64,000 nt of DNA from Gordonia sediminis (GTDB taxonomy: Bacteria > Actinomycetota > Actinomycetes > Mycobacteriales > Mycobacteriaceae), in the NCBI GenBank assembly GCA_004193205.1, contig RZUM01000001.1:1122424-1186423 (forward strand), read 5' to 3'. A program made the position numbers and the translations under genes. The notes under the pieces are model-generated. The model was not told the DNA's origin. It saw only the letters and a list, made by a program, of their open reading frames with translations, and ran no database searches. Of this stretch, positions 11,232 through 20,244 are shown piece after piece. The stretch's first letter is position 1. Each line of letters begins with the position of its first letter.

Positions 11232-12559
11232 CGGTCAACTCCTCCCATCACCGGGTCGATGCTCGCGACGGCGGTGATCACGTCGGCGACCATGCCGCCC
11301 TCGCACATCGCCGCCACCGCTTGCAGATTCGTGAACGACGGATCGCGATAATGCACCCGGTAGGGGCGGGTGCCGCCGTCGGAGACCATGTGTACGCCCA
11401 GTTCGCCGCGCGGCGACTCCACCGCGATGTAGCACTGGCCGGCCGGCACGCGCATACCCTCGGTCACCAGCTTGAAGTGATGGATCAGCGCCTCCATCGA
11501 GGTGCCCATGATCTCGGCGATGTGCTCGGGCGAGTTGCCCAGTCCGTCGGGACCCAACGCGAGGTCGGCCGGCCACGCGATCTTGCGGTCGGCCACCATC
11601 ACCGGGCCGGGCCGGAGGCGATCGAGGCACTGCCGCGCGATCCGCACCGACTCCCTCATCTCCTTGACCCGGATCAGGTAGCGGCCGTAGGAATCGCAGG
11701 TGGTGTCGGTGATGACGTCGAACTCGTAATTCTCGTAACCACAGTAGGGTTGGGACTTGCGCAGGTCGTGTGGCAGTCCGGTGGACCGCAGTACCGGGCC
11801 GGTGATGCCCAGCGCCATACACCCGGTCAGATCGAGATACCCGACGCCCTGGGTGCGGGCCTTCCAGATGTAGTTCTCGTTGAGCAGGTCCTCGAGCTCG
11901 CCGAGACGCCCCGGCAGGAGATCGAGCAGTTCGCCGATCTTCGCGGGCGCATCGTCGGGAAGGTCCTGTGACACGCCGCCCGGCCGGACATAGGCATGGT
12001 TCATGCGCAACCCGGTGATGTACTCGAAGATGTCGAGGATGAGTTCGCGTTCCCGGAAGCCGAGGAACATCGCGGTGACCGCACCGAGTTCCATGCCACC
12101 CGTCGCCAGCGCGACCAGGTGCGACGAGATGCGGTTGAGTTCCATCAGCAGCACCCGGATGACGCTGGCACGTTCGGGGATGTCGTCGGTGATGCCGAGT
12201 AGTTTCTCCACGCCCAGGCAGTACGCGGTCTCGTTGAAGAACGGCGACAGATAGTCCATCCGCGTGACAAAGGTGACGCCCTGTATCCAGTTGCGGTACT
12301 CGAGGTTCTTCTCGATCCCGGTGTGCAGGTAGCCGATCCCGCATCGCGCCTCGGTGACCGTCTCACCCTCGATTTCCAGGATCAGGCGCAGCACGCCGTG
12401 CGTGGACGGATGCTGCGGTCCCATGTTGACGACGATGCGTTCGTCGCCGGGTTGCGCGGCGGCCCGCTCCCGCACGGCCGTGACGATCTGATCCCAGTCC
12501 TGCCCGGACACGGTGTAGGTCTGAGTGGGGCGGTACCCGCCGCCGTCTGTCGTGGTCAT
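11228..12559 (-). CDS. nuoD: NADH-quinone oxidoreductase subunit D
   Basis: 49-kDa-type subunit (443 residues) that forms the quinone-binding site together with NuoB. The ATG at 12559 ([15 protein letters not shown]) overlaps the nuoC stop by one base (TGATG); the frame upstream is a shadow of nuoC. Family signatures include [16 protein letters not shown], where the quinone-site His sits in HPSTHG, then [10 protein letters not shown] and the C-terminal ending [12 protein letters not shown]. It is separate from nuoC, unlike the fused nuoCD of enterobacteria. Confidence 0.97.
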   Translation of the reverse strand: MTTTDGGGYRPTQTYTVSGQDWDQIVTAVRERAAAQPGDERIVVNMGPQHPSTHGVLRLILEIEGETVTEARCGIGYLHTGIEKNLEYRNWIQGVTFVTRMDYLSPFFNETAYCLGVEKLLGITDDIPERASVIRVLLMELNRISSHLVALATGGMELGAVTAMFLGFRERELILDIFEYITGLRMNHAYVRPGGVSQDLPDDAPAKIGELLDLLPGRLGELEDLLNENYIWKARTQGVGYLDLTGCMALGITGPVLRSTGLPHDLRKSQPYCGYENYEFDVITDTTCDSYGRYLIRVKEMRESVRIARQCLDRLRPGPVMVADRKIAWPADLALGPDGLGNSPEHIAEIMGTSMEALIHHFKLVTEGMRVPAGQCYIAVESPRGELGVHMVSDGGTRPYRVHYRDPSFTNLQAVAAMCEGGMVADVITAVASIDPVMGGVDR

Positions 12560-13260
12560 CAGCTGTAGGACCTCCGCCGATCCGGGGGAGCCACGCGGGT
12601 TCCCTTGTACTCCACCGGGACTCCGCCGAGCGGATAGTCCTTGCGCTGCGGGTGACCCTCCCAGTCGTCGGGCATCTCGATGCGGGTCAGCGACCGGTGG
12701 CCGTCGAAGACGATGCCGAAGAAGTCGTAGGTCTCGCGCTCGTGCCAATCGTTGGTCGGATAGATGTCGGTCAGCGTCGGGATGTGCGGGTGCGCATCGG
12801 GGACCGCCACCTCGAGCCGGACGCGACGGTTGTGGGTGATCGACGCCAGCGGATACACCGCGTGCAGTTCTCGATCCGCCTCTTCGGGATAGTGAACGCC
12901 GTTGACGCCCAGACACAATTCGAAACGCAGCGTTTCCCGATTGCGCAGCGTCAGGGCGACCGCCCGGAGTTTGTCGGGACGGACGTGCAGGGTCATCTCG
13001 TCGGCGAAGATCACCACCTTCTCCACGGCGTCGTCGTAGGTCACCGTGTTCGGCTCCGGGATCTCGGCGAGTCCGGTCGCCAGCTCGTCGGCGAGTTCGT
13101 CGAAGTACCCTCCGAACGGCCGAGTCGAGTTGCCGGGCAGCGTGATCGCCTCCACCAGCCCGCCGTAACCGGATGTGTCGCCGCTGCCGTGTACTCCGAA
13201 CAGGCCGTGGCGTACCGCGATCTGTTCACCCCCGCGCCCAGCGTCGGTCGGTCCGGTCAT
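12559..13260 (-). CDS. nuoC: NADH-quinone oxidoreductase subunit C
   Basis: 30-kDa-type structural subunit of the peripheral arm (233 residues). The signature of the family is complete: [20 protein letters not shown] followed by [16 protein letters not shown]. The N-terminal 30 residues are variable (glycine-rich, [10 protein letters not shown]), as in other actinobacteria. The ATG at 13260 overlaps the nuoB stop by 4 bases. Confidence 0.96.
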   Translation of the reverse strand: MTGPTDAGRGGEQIAVRHGLFGVHGSGDTSGYGGLVEAITLPGNSTRPFGGYFDELADELATGLAEIPEPNTVTYDDAVEKVVIFADEMTLHVRPDKLRAVALTLRNRETLRFELCLGVNGVHYPEEADRELHAVYPLASITHNRRVRLEVAVPDAHPHIPTLTDIYPTNDWHERETYDFFGIVFDGHRSLTRIEMPDDWEGHPQRKDYPLGGVPVEYKGTRVAPPDRRRSYS

Positions 13261-13811
13261 CGGAGCAGGCCCTTCATCTCGATGGTCGGCCTCGCCTGCA
13301 GGGCGGCCTGCTCGGCGGCCCAGATGGCCTGTTCTCGATTCACGCCGAGCGGCATGTGCGCGATCTGCTCATGCAGCTTCAGGATCGCGTTGAGCAGCAT
13401 CTCCGGTCGCGGCGGGCAACCGGGGAGATAGATGTCCACCGGTACCACGTGGTCGACGCCCTGCACGATCGCGTAGTTGTTGAACATGCCGCCCGACGAC
13501 GCGCAAACCCCCATCGCCAGTACCCATTTGGGCTCGACCATCTGGTCATAGATCTGCCGGAGCACCGGGGCCATCTTCTGGCTGACCCGACCCGCGACGA
13601 TCATCAGATCGGCCTGTCGGGGTGAGGCGCGGAACGCCTCCATCCCGAACCGGGCCAGATCGTATCGGCCCGACGTGGTCGCCATCATCTCGATGGCGCA
13701 GCAGGCGAGCCCGAACGTCGCCGGCCACAGGGAACCCTTCCGCATGAACCCGGCCAGGTCCTCCACCGTGCTCAGCAGGAATCCGCTGGGCAGTCTTTCC
13801 TCGAGTCCCAT
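13257..13811 (-). CDS. nuoB: NADH-quinone oxidoreductase subunit B
   Basis: Carries cluster N2, which reduces the quinone. The four ligands are present: the tandem Cys37-Cys38 ([11 protein letters not shown]), Cys103 and Cys132 ([10 protein letters not shown]). Length 184 residues is normal. The ATG at 13811 is preceded by GAGGAGG, a good ribosome-binding site, in the 72-base gap after nuoA; this is the longest gap inside the operon. Confidence 0.97.
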   Translation of the reverse strand: MGLEERLPSGFLLSTVEDLAGFMRKGSLWPATFGLACCAIEMMATTSGRYDLARFGMEAFRASPRQADLMIVAGRVSQKMAPVLRQIYDQMVEPKWVLAMGVCASSGGMFNNYAIVQGVDHVVPVDIYLPGCPPRPEMLLNAILKLHEQIAHMPLGVNREQAIWAAEQAALQARPTIEMKGLLR

Positions 13812-13883
13812 GTCGCGAACCTCCTCGCATATAGGGCGGTCCCGGTGCGAGCCCGTCGTCGGGCGCGCACCGGGAAACCGCGG

Positions 13884-14324
13884 TCATTCCCAGCTGAGTC
13901 CTCCGCGGCGCCACTCATAGGCGTAGGCCACCGACACATTGACGATGAACAGGGTCATGGCGGCGAGTCCGAACCATCCGAGGGCGTCGAAGGCGACGGC
14001 CCACGGATAGAGGAAGACGATCTCGATGTCGAAGATGATGAAGAGCATGGCGGTGAGGTAGTACTTCACCGGGATGCGCTGGATCGCGTGTTCCATGCGA
14101 CCGGGTGTGGCGGTGATCCGGCGCGTGCCCTCGGCCGTCGCCACGCCCCCGGCGGTGGGTGTCAGCGTGTGCGACTCGGTCAGTGGTTCGATCCCGCACT
14201 CGTACGGTTCGAGTTTGGCGCGGTTGTACCGTTTCGGTCCGACGAAGAGCGCGATGCCGACCGAAAACACCGCAAACGCCACGGCAATTGCCCCGAGGAC
14301 CATAATCGGGACGTAGGCGTTCAT
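13884..14324 (-). CDS. nuoA: NADH-quinone oxidoreductase subunit A
   Basis: First gene of the complex I operon; a three-helix membrane subunit (146 residues). It shows KLEPYECGIEP and PVKYYLTAMLFIIFDIEIVF, both family signatures. The loop between them (about residues 49-82, rich in Thr and Ala) is roughly 15-20 residues longer than in Mycobacterium. The ATG at 14324 has GGGGAGG just upstream. The 143 bases to the next gene must hold the operon promoter; a possible minus-strand -10 box TAGATG lies at 14391-14396, but this is weak. Confidence 0.95.
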   Translation of the reverse strand: MNAYVPIMVLGAIAVAFAVFSVGIALFVGPKRYNRAKLEPYECGIEPLTESHTLTPTAGGVATAEGTRRITATPGRMEHAIQRIPVKYYLTAMLFIIFDIEIVFLYPWAVAFDALGWFGLAAMTLFIVNVSVAYAYEWRRGGLSWE

Positions 14325-14467
14325 AGGCTGGCGGCCTCCCCACAGTGCGTGTTCGGCCTGCTCGCGAAGCTCCCGGCGGGCCTGATGTGACATCTACCAC
14401 AAGCCTACAAGTGTGGGCGCCGGTGCTGCGGAGATTTGTCGATTCGGGGAAGCCGCGAGGGCTCGCG

Positions 14468-14881
14468 TCAGCGCGCGGTGGTGCGCAGGAGCTCGACGAA
14501 TGTGGACGAGAACGTGATCGGATCGACCGGCAGCGTCGCGGTGGCGTCGGCGCGTGACCAATCCGCCAGCCACCGGTCATCGGCCCGGCCGAGCAGCACC
14601 AGGATCGGCGGGCACGGATCGATCTCGTCCTTCATCTGTTTCGCGACGCCCATGCCGCCCGACGGTGACGCCTCACCGTCGAGGATCACCGCGTCGACGA
14701 CCCCGGCGTCGAGTTGCGCGAACACCATCGGTGCCGTGGCGACCTCGAGGAAGCTCAGATCGGGCAGATCTGGGTCGGGGTTGCGGCCGAGCGCTCCGAT
14801 GACAGCGGCGCGGGTGTCCGAGCGATCGGAATAGACCAGGACGCGCAGCGCTGATGCGGATTGTCGCCGGGGGTCGGTCAC
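14468..14881 (-). CDS. Receiver-domain-like protein upstream of nuoA
   Basis: Single receiver-like domain of 137 residues with no output domain. The hydrophobic strands LRVLVYSD and VDAVILDGEA fit a CheY fold, and the Asp of ILDGEA is in the usual phospho-acceptor position. The N-terminal acidic pair is reduced to SD. It matches by position and length the mycobacterial gene Rv3143, which also neighbours nuoA. GTG at 14881 is chosen because homology begins there; a TTG at 14923 would add 14 residues. Function is unknown; a link to respiration is inference from position. Confidence 0.7.
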   Translation of the reverse strand: MTDPRRQSASALRVLVYSDRSDTRAAVIGALGRNPDPDLPDLSFLEVATAPMVFAQLDAGVVDAVILDGEASPSGGMGVAKQMKDEIDPCPPILVLLGRADDRWLADWSRADATATLPVDPITFSSTFVELLRTTAR

Positions 14882-14914
14882 CCGGACGATGCTACCGGCC
14901 TCTGTGCCGCTGAT

Positions 14915-14920
14915 TACACT
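14915..14920 (+). promoter_or_regulatory. -10 box for a leaderless transcript
   Basis: TACACT ends 8 bases before the ATG at 14929, so transcription would begin at or within two bases of the start codon. No Shine-Dalgarno sequence precedes the ATG, which agrees with a leaderless message. Confidence 0.5.
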
Positions 14921-14928
14921 CAACGGCG

Positions 14929-16665
14929 ATGAGTTCCAACAAGCGCCGTGCCAAGCGCAAACGTCGATCCGCGGACAACCACAACGTCGTCGCCTTCCTA
15001 CACGGGGCGGGCGATGTCGGCGAGATCCTGGCCGCTTTCCGAGACTGGCTGGCGACGAACCGTATCACCGACGATGAGATGCTACCCGGAGCTCTCGTGG
15101 GTTGCGCCGAGCTGGCGATAACCCTGGCGACGCGCTTGCGCCCCGAGTTCGCACCCACGGCATGGACAGTCGACGACGTCGATGGCGTGATCGACCTGGT
15201 TGAGTACATGGAAGACGCCGGGGAAGACGCGCCGCCCACCGCCCTCGTGGTCGGTGCGATGCGGATGCTGCTCGGCTTCCTCGAGGACACCAACCGCTGG
15301 ACCGGTACGGTGCGCGACCGGGACGCCGTCGTGGAGAGTCTCGACGAGTGGATCGCCGACGAACTCCCCGAGGAGCAATTGCAGGTCGAGGACGTCGACC
15401 CGGTCCGCGCCGAAGCGGCGCTCTCCGAGCTCCGTCTGGTTCGTCGTCTCGACGCGTTCCTCGACTGGATCGGCGGCGAACGTCCGACGACAAGTGCTCG
15501 GTGGCTCAAGCCCGCGCTTCTGGCGGATCTGGGCGCCGCGGTGGGCATCGAGGTGCCGCCGGGCCTCAAGAAGATGACCGACCACGACGAACTCGCCGAC
15601 CTGTGGATGTTCGCGCAGGAATTGCAGCTGATCACGGTGAACACCTCGCGCGCCGAACCGACCCCGGTGGCGCAGCTCTGGCGTGCGCGGCCGCGGTTCG
15701 AGTTGGTGCGTGCGGCCGCCAACCTGGAACTCGACGTCTACTTGTCGGCCGAGAATCCGCTGAACCCGTTGCCGATGATGACGGCGCTGGCACTGCGTCA
15801 GGGGATGACCGAGACGCCGATGTCGCTCGACATTTTCGAGCCCGACGACGACACCGAACCGGACGACGACGACTGGTCGAGCACCATTCTCGACGAGATG
15901 ATGCGTGATCGGCTCTCCGGCTTGGTCGAAGCGGGCTGGCTGTCCGTCGATGACGCCGGAGACCATGTGGTGCCGCGGGACCTGCGTCCGACCGTCGAGT
16001 TCGCGCTGGCGAGCCATATGGGTCCCGAGGTGGGGCCCGCGGCCGTGATGGCCGGCGGCCCGACCACCCGCCCCACCGTCGTCCCCGAGCTCCCCGACGA
16101 CATCGCACAGTCGCAGCTCACCCTGCGCTTGGACATGCCATACATCGAACCGCCGGTGACCCGGCGTATCGCGCTGCCCGCGTCGATGTCTCTGCCCGCC
16201 CTGCACTCCGTGATCCAGACGATCATGCGATGGGATGACAGCCACCTGCATCGGTTCTTCACGCCACATGGCCGTGCCGAATTCGGACCGACCTACGATG
16301 ACGGTCCGTCTGGTGAGGTGGCGGTCGGCGCGCTGATCAACAAACCGGGTGACGAGCTGTACTACAACTACGATTTCGGCGACGGATGGGAAGTACGCAT
16401 CGTGGTCGAATCCCTCGCCGACCCCTCCGGGACCGACGACGATCGACGACCGGTCGTCCTCGACGGCCATGGCACGGCGCCGTTCGACGACGTCGGCGGA
16501 CCAGGCGGCTGGGACCACTTCATCGCCGCCGTCACCGACCCGACGCACGAGGACCACGACGAACTGCGCGAGTGGGCGGGTATGTCACCGACCTCGCAGT
16601 TCGATCCCACCGCCTTCGACGTGGACCAGACGAACCGGGCACTGCACCGCCAGTTCCGCAAATAG
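14929..16665 (+). CDS. Plasmid pRiA4b ORF-3 family protein
   Basis: Cytoplasmic protein of 578 residues. The C-terminal 180 residues match the pRiA4b ORF-3-like domain; visible landmarks are LTLRLDMPYIEPPVTRRI, a HSVIQTIMRWDDSHLHRF stretch, and YYNYDFGDGWEVRI. The N-terminal 390 residues are mostly helical and acidic, with a run DDDTEPDDDDW near residue 305. It starts with a very basic peptide (MSSNKRRAKRKRRS). The family is common in mobile and chromosomal settings and its biochemical role is unknown. It stands alone, divergent from the receiver-like gene. Confidence 0.8.
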   Translation: MSSNKRRAKRKRRSADNHNVVAFLHGAGDVGEILAAFRDWLATNRITDDEMLPGALVGCAELAITLATRLRPEFAPTAWTVDDVDGVIDLVEYMEDAGEDAPPTALVVGAMRMLLGFLEDTNRWTGTVRDRDAVVESLDEWIADELPEEQLQVEDVDPVRAEAALSELRLVRRLDAFLDWIGGERPTTSARWLKPALLADLGAAVGIEVPPGLKKMTDHDELADLWMFAQELQLITVNTSRAEPTPVAQLWRARPRFELVRAAANLELDVYLSAENPLNPLPMMTALALRQGMTETPMSLDIFEPDDDTEPDDDDWSSTILDEMMRDRLSGLVEAGWLSVDDAGDHVVPRDLRPTVEFALASHMGPEVGPAAVMAGGPTTRPTVVPELPDDIAQSQLTLRLDMPYIEPPVTRRIALPASMSLPALHSVIQTIMRWDDSHLHRFFTPHGRAEFGPTYDDGPSGEVAVGALINKPGDELYYNYDFGDGWEVRIVVESLADPSGTDDDRRPVVLDGHGTAPFDDVGGPGGWDHFIAAVTDPTHEDHDELREWAGMSPTSQFDPTAFDVDQTNRALHRQFRK

Positions 16666-16718
16666 CACGAGCGGCCCCCTGTCCCCGAGGATCTCGGCAC
16701 AGCCGAGGGATCCGCCGA

Positions 16719-17798
16719 TCAGTGCTCGGTGGAGAACCCGGTCCGCCGGCGGTGGTTCTCCAGGGCGAGCGCGACGAGCTGATCGATCAGATCCGAATAG
16801 GTCACGCCGGTTGCCTCCCAGAGTTTGGGATACATCGACGCCGGAGTGAAACCTGGAATCGTGTTGACCTCGTTCAGCAGCCACCCGCGGCCATCTTCTT
16901 CGTAGAAGAAGTCGACGCGGGCCATGCCCGCGCACCGCAGGGCGACGAACGCCTGGGCGGCGAGTTCACGGACCTCACGCACGGCGCCGTCCGGGAGGTC
17001 GGCGGGGATGACGAGCTTCGCGGCGCCGGTGACGTACTTGTCCTCGTAGTCGTAGAACTCGCTTCCCGGGAGGATCTCGCCGGGTAGCGAGGCCTCGGGT
17101 GCGGTGTTGCCGAGCACCGCGACCTCGATCTCGCGGGCGGTCACGTTCTCCTCGATGACGACCACGTCGTCATAGCGCAGCGCCACGTCGATGGCGTGGT
17201 CGAGCTCGGTTTCGTCGTGGGCCTTGGTGATGCCGACCGACGACCCGAGGTTGGCGGGCTTCACGAACACCGGCAGCCCCAGCTTCTCCACGGCCTCGGC
17301 GACGATGGTGTTCGGGTCGTTGATGCCGTCGCGGAACTCGATCCAGCGGCACTGCGGGAGCCCGGCCTGTTCGGCGACGATTTTCGCCATCGCCTTGTCC
17401 ATGCAGACCGCCGACGACAACACGCCCGCGCCCACGTACGGCACTCCGAACAGCTCGAGCATCCCCTGCATGGTGCCGTCCTCACCGTGCGGTCCGTGCA
17501 GGAGAGGCAGCACGACGGTGATCGTCTGTGCGCCGGCCTCCCCGCGCAGCGCGGCCAGCGGTTCGACGACGGTGCCGGCCGGCTCCAGGGAGTCCGGCAG
17601 CTGACCGCCCTCGGCCAGCGTAGCGATCGCCTTGTCGTTGCGCAGCCACGTCCCGTCCTTGGCGATCCCGATGGGCACGAGCTCGTATTTGCTGCGGTCG
17701 GCGGCGGCGAGAACATGGGCGGCGGTGACGCACGACACGTCGTGTTCGGCGGAGACCCCGCCGTAGAGAACGACGAGGCGGAGCAGGGGTGAAGCCAT
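16719..17798 (-). CDS. ddl: D-alanine--D-alanine ligase
   Basis: ATP-grasp enzyme joining two D-alanines for peptidoglycan, in the cytoplasm. 359 residues from the ATG at 17798 (MASPLLRLVVLYGGVSAEHD); a GTG at 17807 would add three. Visible: the N-terminal GGVSAEHDVSC, the LHGPHGEDGTMQG motif, KPANLGSSVGI (ATP binding), FYDYEDKYV in the omega loop, and NEVNTIPGFTPASMYPKLW at the active site. The Tyr in the omega-loop FYDYE motif is typical of D-Ala-D-Ala rather than D-Ala-D-lactate ligases. It is divergent from murF, which uses its product, 61 bases away. Confidence 0.9.
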   Translation of the reverse strand: MASPLLRLVVLYGGVSAEHDVSCVTAAHVLAAADRSKYELVPIGIAKDGTWLRNDKAIATLAEGGQLPDSLEPAGTVVEPLAALRGEAGAQTITVVLPLLHGPHGEDGTMQGMLELFGVPYVGAGVLSSAVCMDKAMAKIVAEQAGLPQCRWIEFRDGINDPNTIVAEAVEKLGLPVFVKPANLGSSVGITKAHDETELDHAIDVALRYDDVVVIEENVTAREIEVAVLGNTAPEASLPGEILPGSEFYDYEDKYVTGAAKLVIPADLPDGAVREVRELAAQAFVALRCAGMARVDFFYEEDGRGWLLNEVNTIPGFTPASMYPKLWEATGVTYSDLIDQLVALALENHRRRTGFSTEH

Positions 17799-17847
17799 GG
17801 CAGACACGATACGGCCACCGATCCCCGATCACCTGTCATGGTGCGCG

Positions 17848-17853
17848 TAGCGT
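17848..17853 (+). promoter_or_regulatory. -10 box for leaderless murF
   Basis: TAGCGT lies 6 bases before the GTG at 17860, the spacing expected for a transcript beginning at the start codon. It sits in the 61-base gap between the divergent ddl and murF genes. Confidence 0.5.
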
Positions 17854-17859
17854 TGCGGT

Positions 17860-19179
17860 GTGCATTTCACGGCGAGCGAGGTGGCCAAGGCAGTCCGCGG
17901 ACAGCTGTTCGGTGTCGACGTGCTGCTCAGCGGCGCAAGCATCGACTCCCGCACCGTGCGGCCGGGACAGCTGTTCGTGCCCATCGTCGCCACACGTGAC
18001 GGCCATGAGTACGTCCCGGCGGCGGCCGATGCGGGCGCGTTGGCGTACCTGACGTCGGAGGGCACGCCGCCGCGCGTCGACCTGTCGGCGATCGCCGTCA
18101 CCGACACGGCCGCGGCGCTTGCCGACCTCGGCAGCGCCGCCCGCGACCGCCTGCCCGACCGGGTCGTCGGCATCACCGGGTCGGTGGGGAAGACCTCGAC
18201 CAAGGATCTGCTCGCCGGGGTCCTCGCCACCACCTACCGGACGACCGCCAGCGAGAAGTCGTTCAACAACGAGCTGGGCCTGCCACTGACACTGGCGAAC
18301 GCCGCCGACGACACCGAGGCCGTCGTCGTCGAGATGGGTGCCCGCGGCGTCGGGCACATCGACCTGCTGTGCGAGATCGCTCGTCCGACCGTCGGCATCA
18401 TCACCCGCGTCGAGGGGGTCCACCTCGAGCTGTTCGGCAACATCGAAGCGGTGGCAAGCGCCAAGGGCGAGCTCGTCGAGGCGCTCCCGGTCGACGGACT
18501 CGCGGTGCTCAACGCCGACCACAAACACGTCGCCGCGATGGCCGACCGCACTGACGCCGCCGTGCTGACCTTCGGACTCTCCCCGACCGCGGACGTGCAC
18601 GCCTCCGATGTCGTCCTCGACGAGCAGCTGCGCGCGTCGTTCCGCCTGCACAGCCCGTGGGGTGAGGTCGATGTGCGCCTCGGTGCGCGCGGCGAACACC
18701 AGGTGCCCAACGCCCTCGCGGCGGCCACGGCGGCCGGATGGCTCGGGGTCTCCGTCGAGAAGATCGCCGACGGGCTGCTCAACGCGTCGTTGAGCGGGCT
18801 GCGGATGGACCTGGTGACCACCACCGACGGGGTGACGATTCTCAACGACGCCTACAACGCCAACCCGACCTCGATGTCGGCGGCGTTGCAGTCGCTCGCC
18901 GCGCTCGACGCCGGACGGCGGATCGCGGTGCTCGGCACGATGGCCGAGCTGGGTCACGACTCCGCCGAGCAGCACGCCGCGATCGCCGCACAGGCCCACG
19001 ACCTCGGCATCGAGGTGATCGCGGTCGACGAACCCAGCTACGGCCCGGCCGCCACCCATGTCGTCGGCGTCGACGGTGCGCTCACCGCCCTCGGCGACCT
19101 CGCCAAGGGCGACGCGGTGCTGGTCAAGGGCAGCCGGGTCGCCGCACTCGAACGTGTCGCCGAAGCCTTGCTCCGCTGA
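17860..19179 (+). CDS. murF: UDP-MurNAc-tripeptide--D-alanyl-D-alanine ligase
   Basis: Adds D-Ala-D-Ala to the UDP-MurNAc tripeptide, the last cytoplasmic step of the pentapeptide precursor. 439 residues with the Mur-ligase layout: N-terminal substrate domain (ASIDSRTVRPGQLFVP), ATPase loop GITGSVGKTST (104-114), KSFNNELGLPLTL, and the C-terminal domain with ILNDAYNANPTSM. The GTG at 17860 has no ribosome-binding site and lies 6 bases behind a TAGCGT box. This gene is far from any division/cell-wall cluster in the window, so it may be a second murF paired with ddl; the rest of the genome would tell. Confidence 0.92.
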   Translation: MHFTASEVAKAVRGQLFGVDVLLSGASIDSRTVRPGQLFVPIVATRDGHEYVPAAADAGALAYLTSEGTPPRVDLSAIAVTDTAAALADLGSAARDRLPDRVVGITGSVGKTSTKDLLAGVLATTYRTTASEKSFNNELGLPLTLANAADDTEAVVVEMGARGVGHIDLLCEIARPTVGIITRVEGVHLELFGNIEAVASAKGELVEALPVDGLAVLNADHKHVAAMADRTDAAVLTFGLSPTADVHASDVVLDEQLRASFRLHSPWGEVDVRLGARGEHQVPNALAAATAAGWLGVSVEKIADGLLNASLSGLRMDLVTTTDGVTILNDAYNANPTSMSAALQSLAALDAGRRIAVLGTMAELGHDSAEQHAAIAAQAHDLGIEVIAVDEPSYGPAATHVVGVDGALTALGDLAKGDAVLVKGSRVAALERVAEALLR

Positions 19180-19419
19180 CGGCACCCGAAATCCCGCCGA
19201 CAGCACCCCAAATCTCGCCGACGGCACCCTGAATCCCGCCGACGGCACCCGGTATCTCGCCGACGGCACCCGAAATCTCGCCGGCGGCACCCGAAATCTC
19301 GCCGACGGCACCCGAAAATGCGCCGACGGCACCACGACCTCGGTGCTCTCGGCGAGAAACCGGGTGCTCTCGGTGCAAAACCGGGTGCTCTCGGCGAGAA
19401 ACCGGGTGCCCTCGGCAGG
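19178..19419. repeat. Inverted array of 21-base tandem repeats
   Basis: Seven head-to-tail units of consensus GACGGCACCCGAAATCTCGCC run from 19178 to about 19324, with a partial eighth to 19343. They are followed by three units in the opposite orientation (TGCTCTCGGCGAGAAACCGGG type, 19344-19406) and a partial one. The forward unit and the reverse complement of the reverse unit match at about 16 of 21 positions, so RNA or single-stranded DNA from either strand could fold into long hairpins. It starts right at the murF stop and ends at the stop of the convergent MerR gene, a place for a two-way terminator. The 21-base period keeps reading frames open as heptapeptide repeats. Confidence 0.85.
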
Positions 19420-20181
19420 CTACTGCCGGGCTGCGTTGGCCACGATGACGTCGTGCACGAACTGCGCGAGTCCCTCGGCGACATCGTCGTAGTGCTTGGT
19501 GAACCGGGCATCCGCGAGGTACATCTCGGCGAGGTTGGTGTGCATTTCGTATCCGCAGTCGTAGAAGCGGGCGATCGAGCCCCGGTGCTCCTCCGCCAGC
19601 GCGTTGGCCTCCGGTGATCCCGGTGTCACACCCGCCCGCAGCGCGTCGGCGAGCTTCGACTCGAGCGCGTCGTTCTCGGCCTTGACGCGTTGCCAGTCGT
19701 TCTTGTCGAACCCCGCGGTGCGGTCCTGACTCTGCTGCCACGCCTCGGTGTCGCCCCAGCGTTCCTCGGCCTCGACGGCGTACTCCTCGCCCTTCCAGTC
19801 CTGGCCGAAGATCTCGGCCTGCTCCTCGGCGGTGAGCTGGATACCCTTCTTCTTGGCGTTCATCATCTCCTCCACAGCTGCGACCATCCGGTGCAGACGA
19901 CCGATCCGCTCGATCAGCAGCTCGTGCTGATCACGAAGATGCGCCATCGCATCCACATACGGATCGTCGAGCAGGGTCGCGATCTGCTCGAGAGAAAAGC
20001 CCAGTTCGCGGTAGGTGAGAACCTGATGCAACCGTTCGACGTCGGGGTCGTCGTAGACCCGATACCCCGCCGAGGTGCGTCCGGAGGGGACGACGAGCCC
20101 GATCCGGTCGTAGTAGTGCAGCGTCCGCACGCTGATCCCGACCAACCCGGCCACGTCCCCGACGGTTCGTCCGTGTGCCAC
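19420..20181 (-). CDS. MerR-family regulator with TipAS-like ligand domain
   Basis: Transcription factor of 253 residues. Residues about 5-75 are a MerR winged helix (VGDVAGLVGISVRTLHYYD, then LTYRELGFSLEQIATLLDD), followed by a coiled segment around LLIERIGRLHRMV. The last 140 residues resemble the TipAS drug-binding domain (QLTAEEQAEIFGQDWKGEEY, and the end GLAQFVHDVIVANAARQ). GTG at 20181 is chosen because AAGGAAGG stands 6 bases upstream; starts further up would include the operator and -35 box in the coding sequence. In the family, TipA responds to thiopeptides and activates its own gene; the ligand here is unknown. Confidence 0.85.
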   Translation of the reverse strand: MAHGRTVGDVAGLVGISVRTLHYYDRIGLVVPSGRTSAGYRVYDDPDVERLHQVLTYRELGFSLEQIATLLDDPYVDAMAHLRDQHELLIERIGRLHRMVAAVEEMMNAKKKGIQLTAEEQAEIFGQDWKGEEYAVEAEERWGDTEAWQQSQDRTAGFDKNDWQRVKAENDALESKLADALRAGVTPGSPEANALAEEHRGSIARFYDCGYEMHTNLAEMYLADARFTKHYDDVAEGLAQFVHDVIVANAARQ

Positions 20182-20217
20182 CTGGTGCCTTCCTTCGTTC
20201 ACACCGGTCACTGTGCT

Positions 20218-20236
20218 CCCTGACGTCACGTCAGGG
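20218..20236 (-). promoter_or_regulatory. MerR-type operator and promoter
   Basis: CCCTGACGTCACGTCAGGG is a perfect 19-base inverted repeat. Read towards the MerR gene, TTGACC (20240-20235) serves as the -35 and CACAGT follows after a 19-base spacer, the stretched spacing typical of MerR-activated promoters. The palindrome fills the spacer. Autoregulation of the TipA-like gene is therefore likely. It is also only 9 bases from the lipoprotein stop at 20245. Confidence 0.75.
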
Positions 20237-20244
20237 TCAAGCAC

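Noticed and set aside
12559-12916. Upstream extension of nuoD to 12916
   Set aside because: The stretch overlaps nuoC entirely and is arginine-rich nonsense; NuoD homology starts after the ATG at 12559.
16719-17798. Ligase as D-Ala-D-lactate (vancomycin resistance) enzyme
   Set aside because: The omega loop carries FYDYE with Tyr, typical of D-Ala-D-Ala ligases, and no vanH or vanX homologue is adjacent.
19178-19419. 21-base repeats as a CRISPR array
   Set aside because: Units are directly contiguous with no spacers, part of the array is inverted, and no cas gene is nearby.
20182-20244. Longer N-terminus of the MerR regulator
   Set aside because: It would place the -35 box and the operator inside the coding region; the GTG at 20181 has a ribosome-binding site at the right distance.
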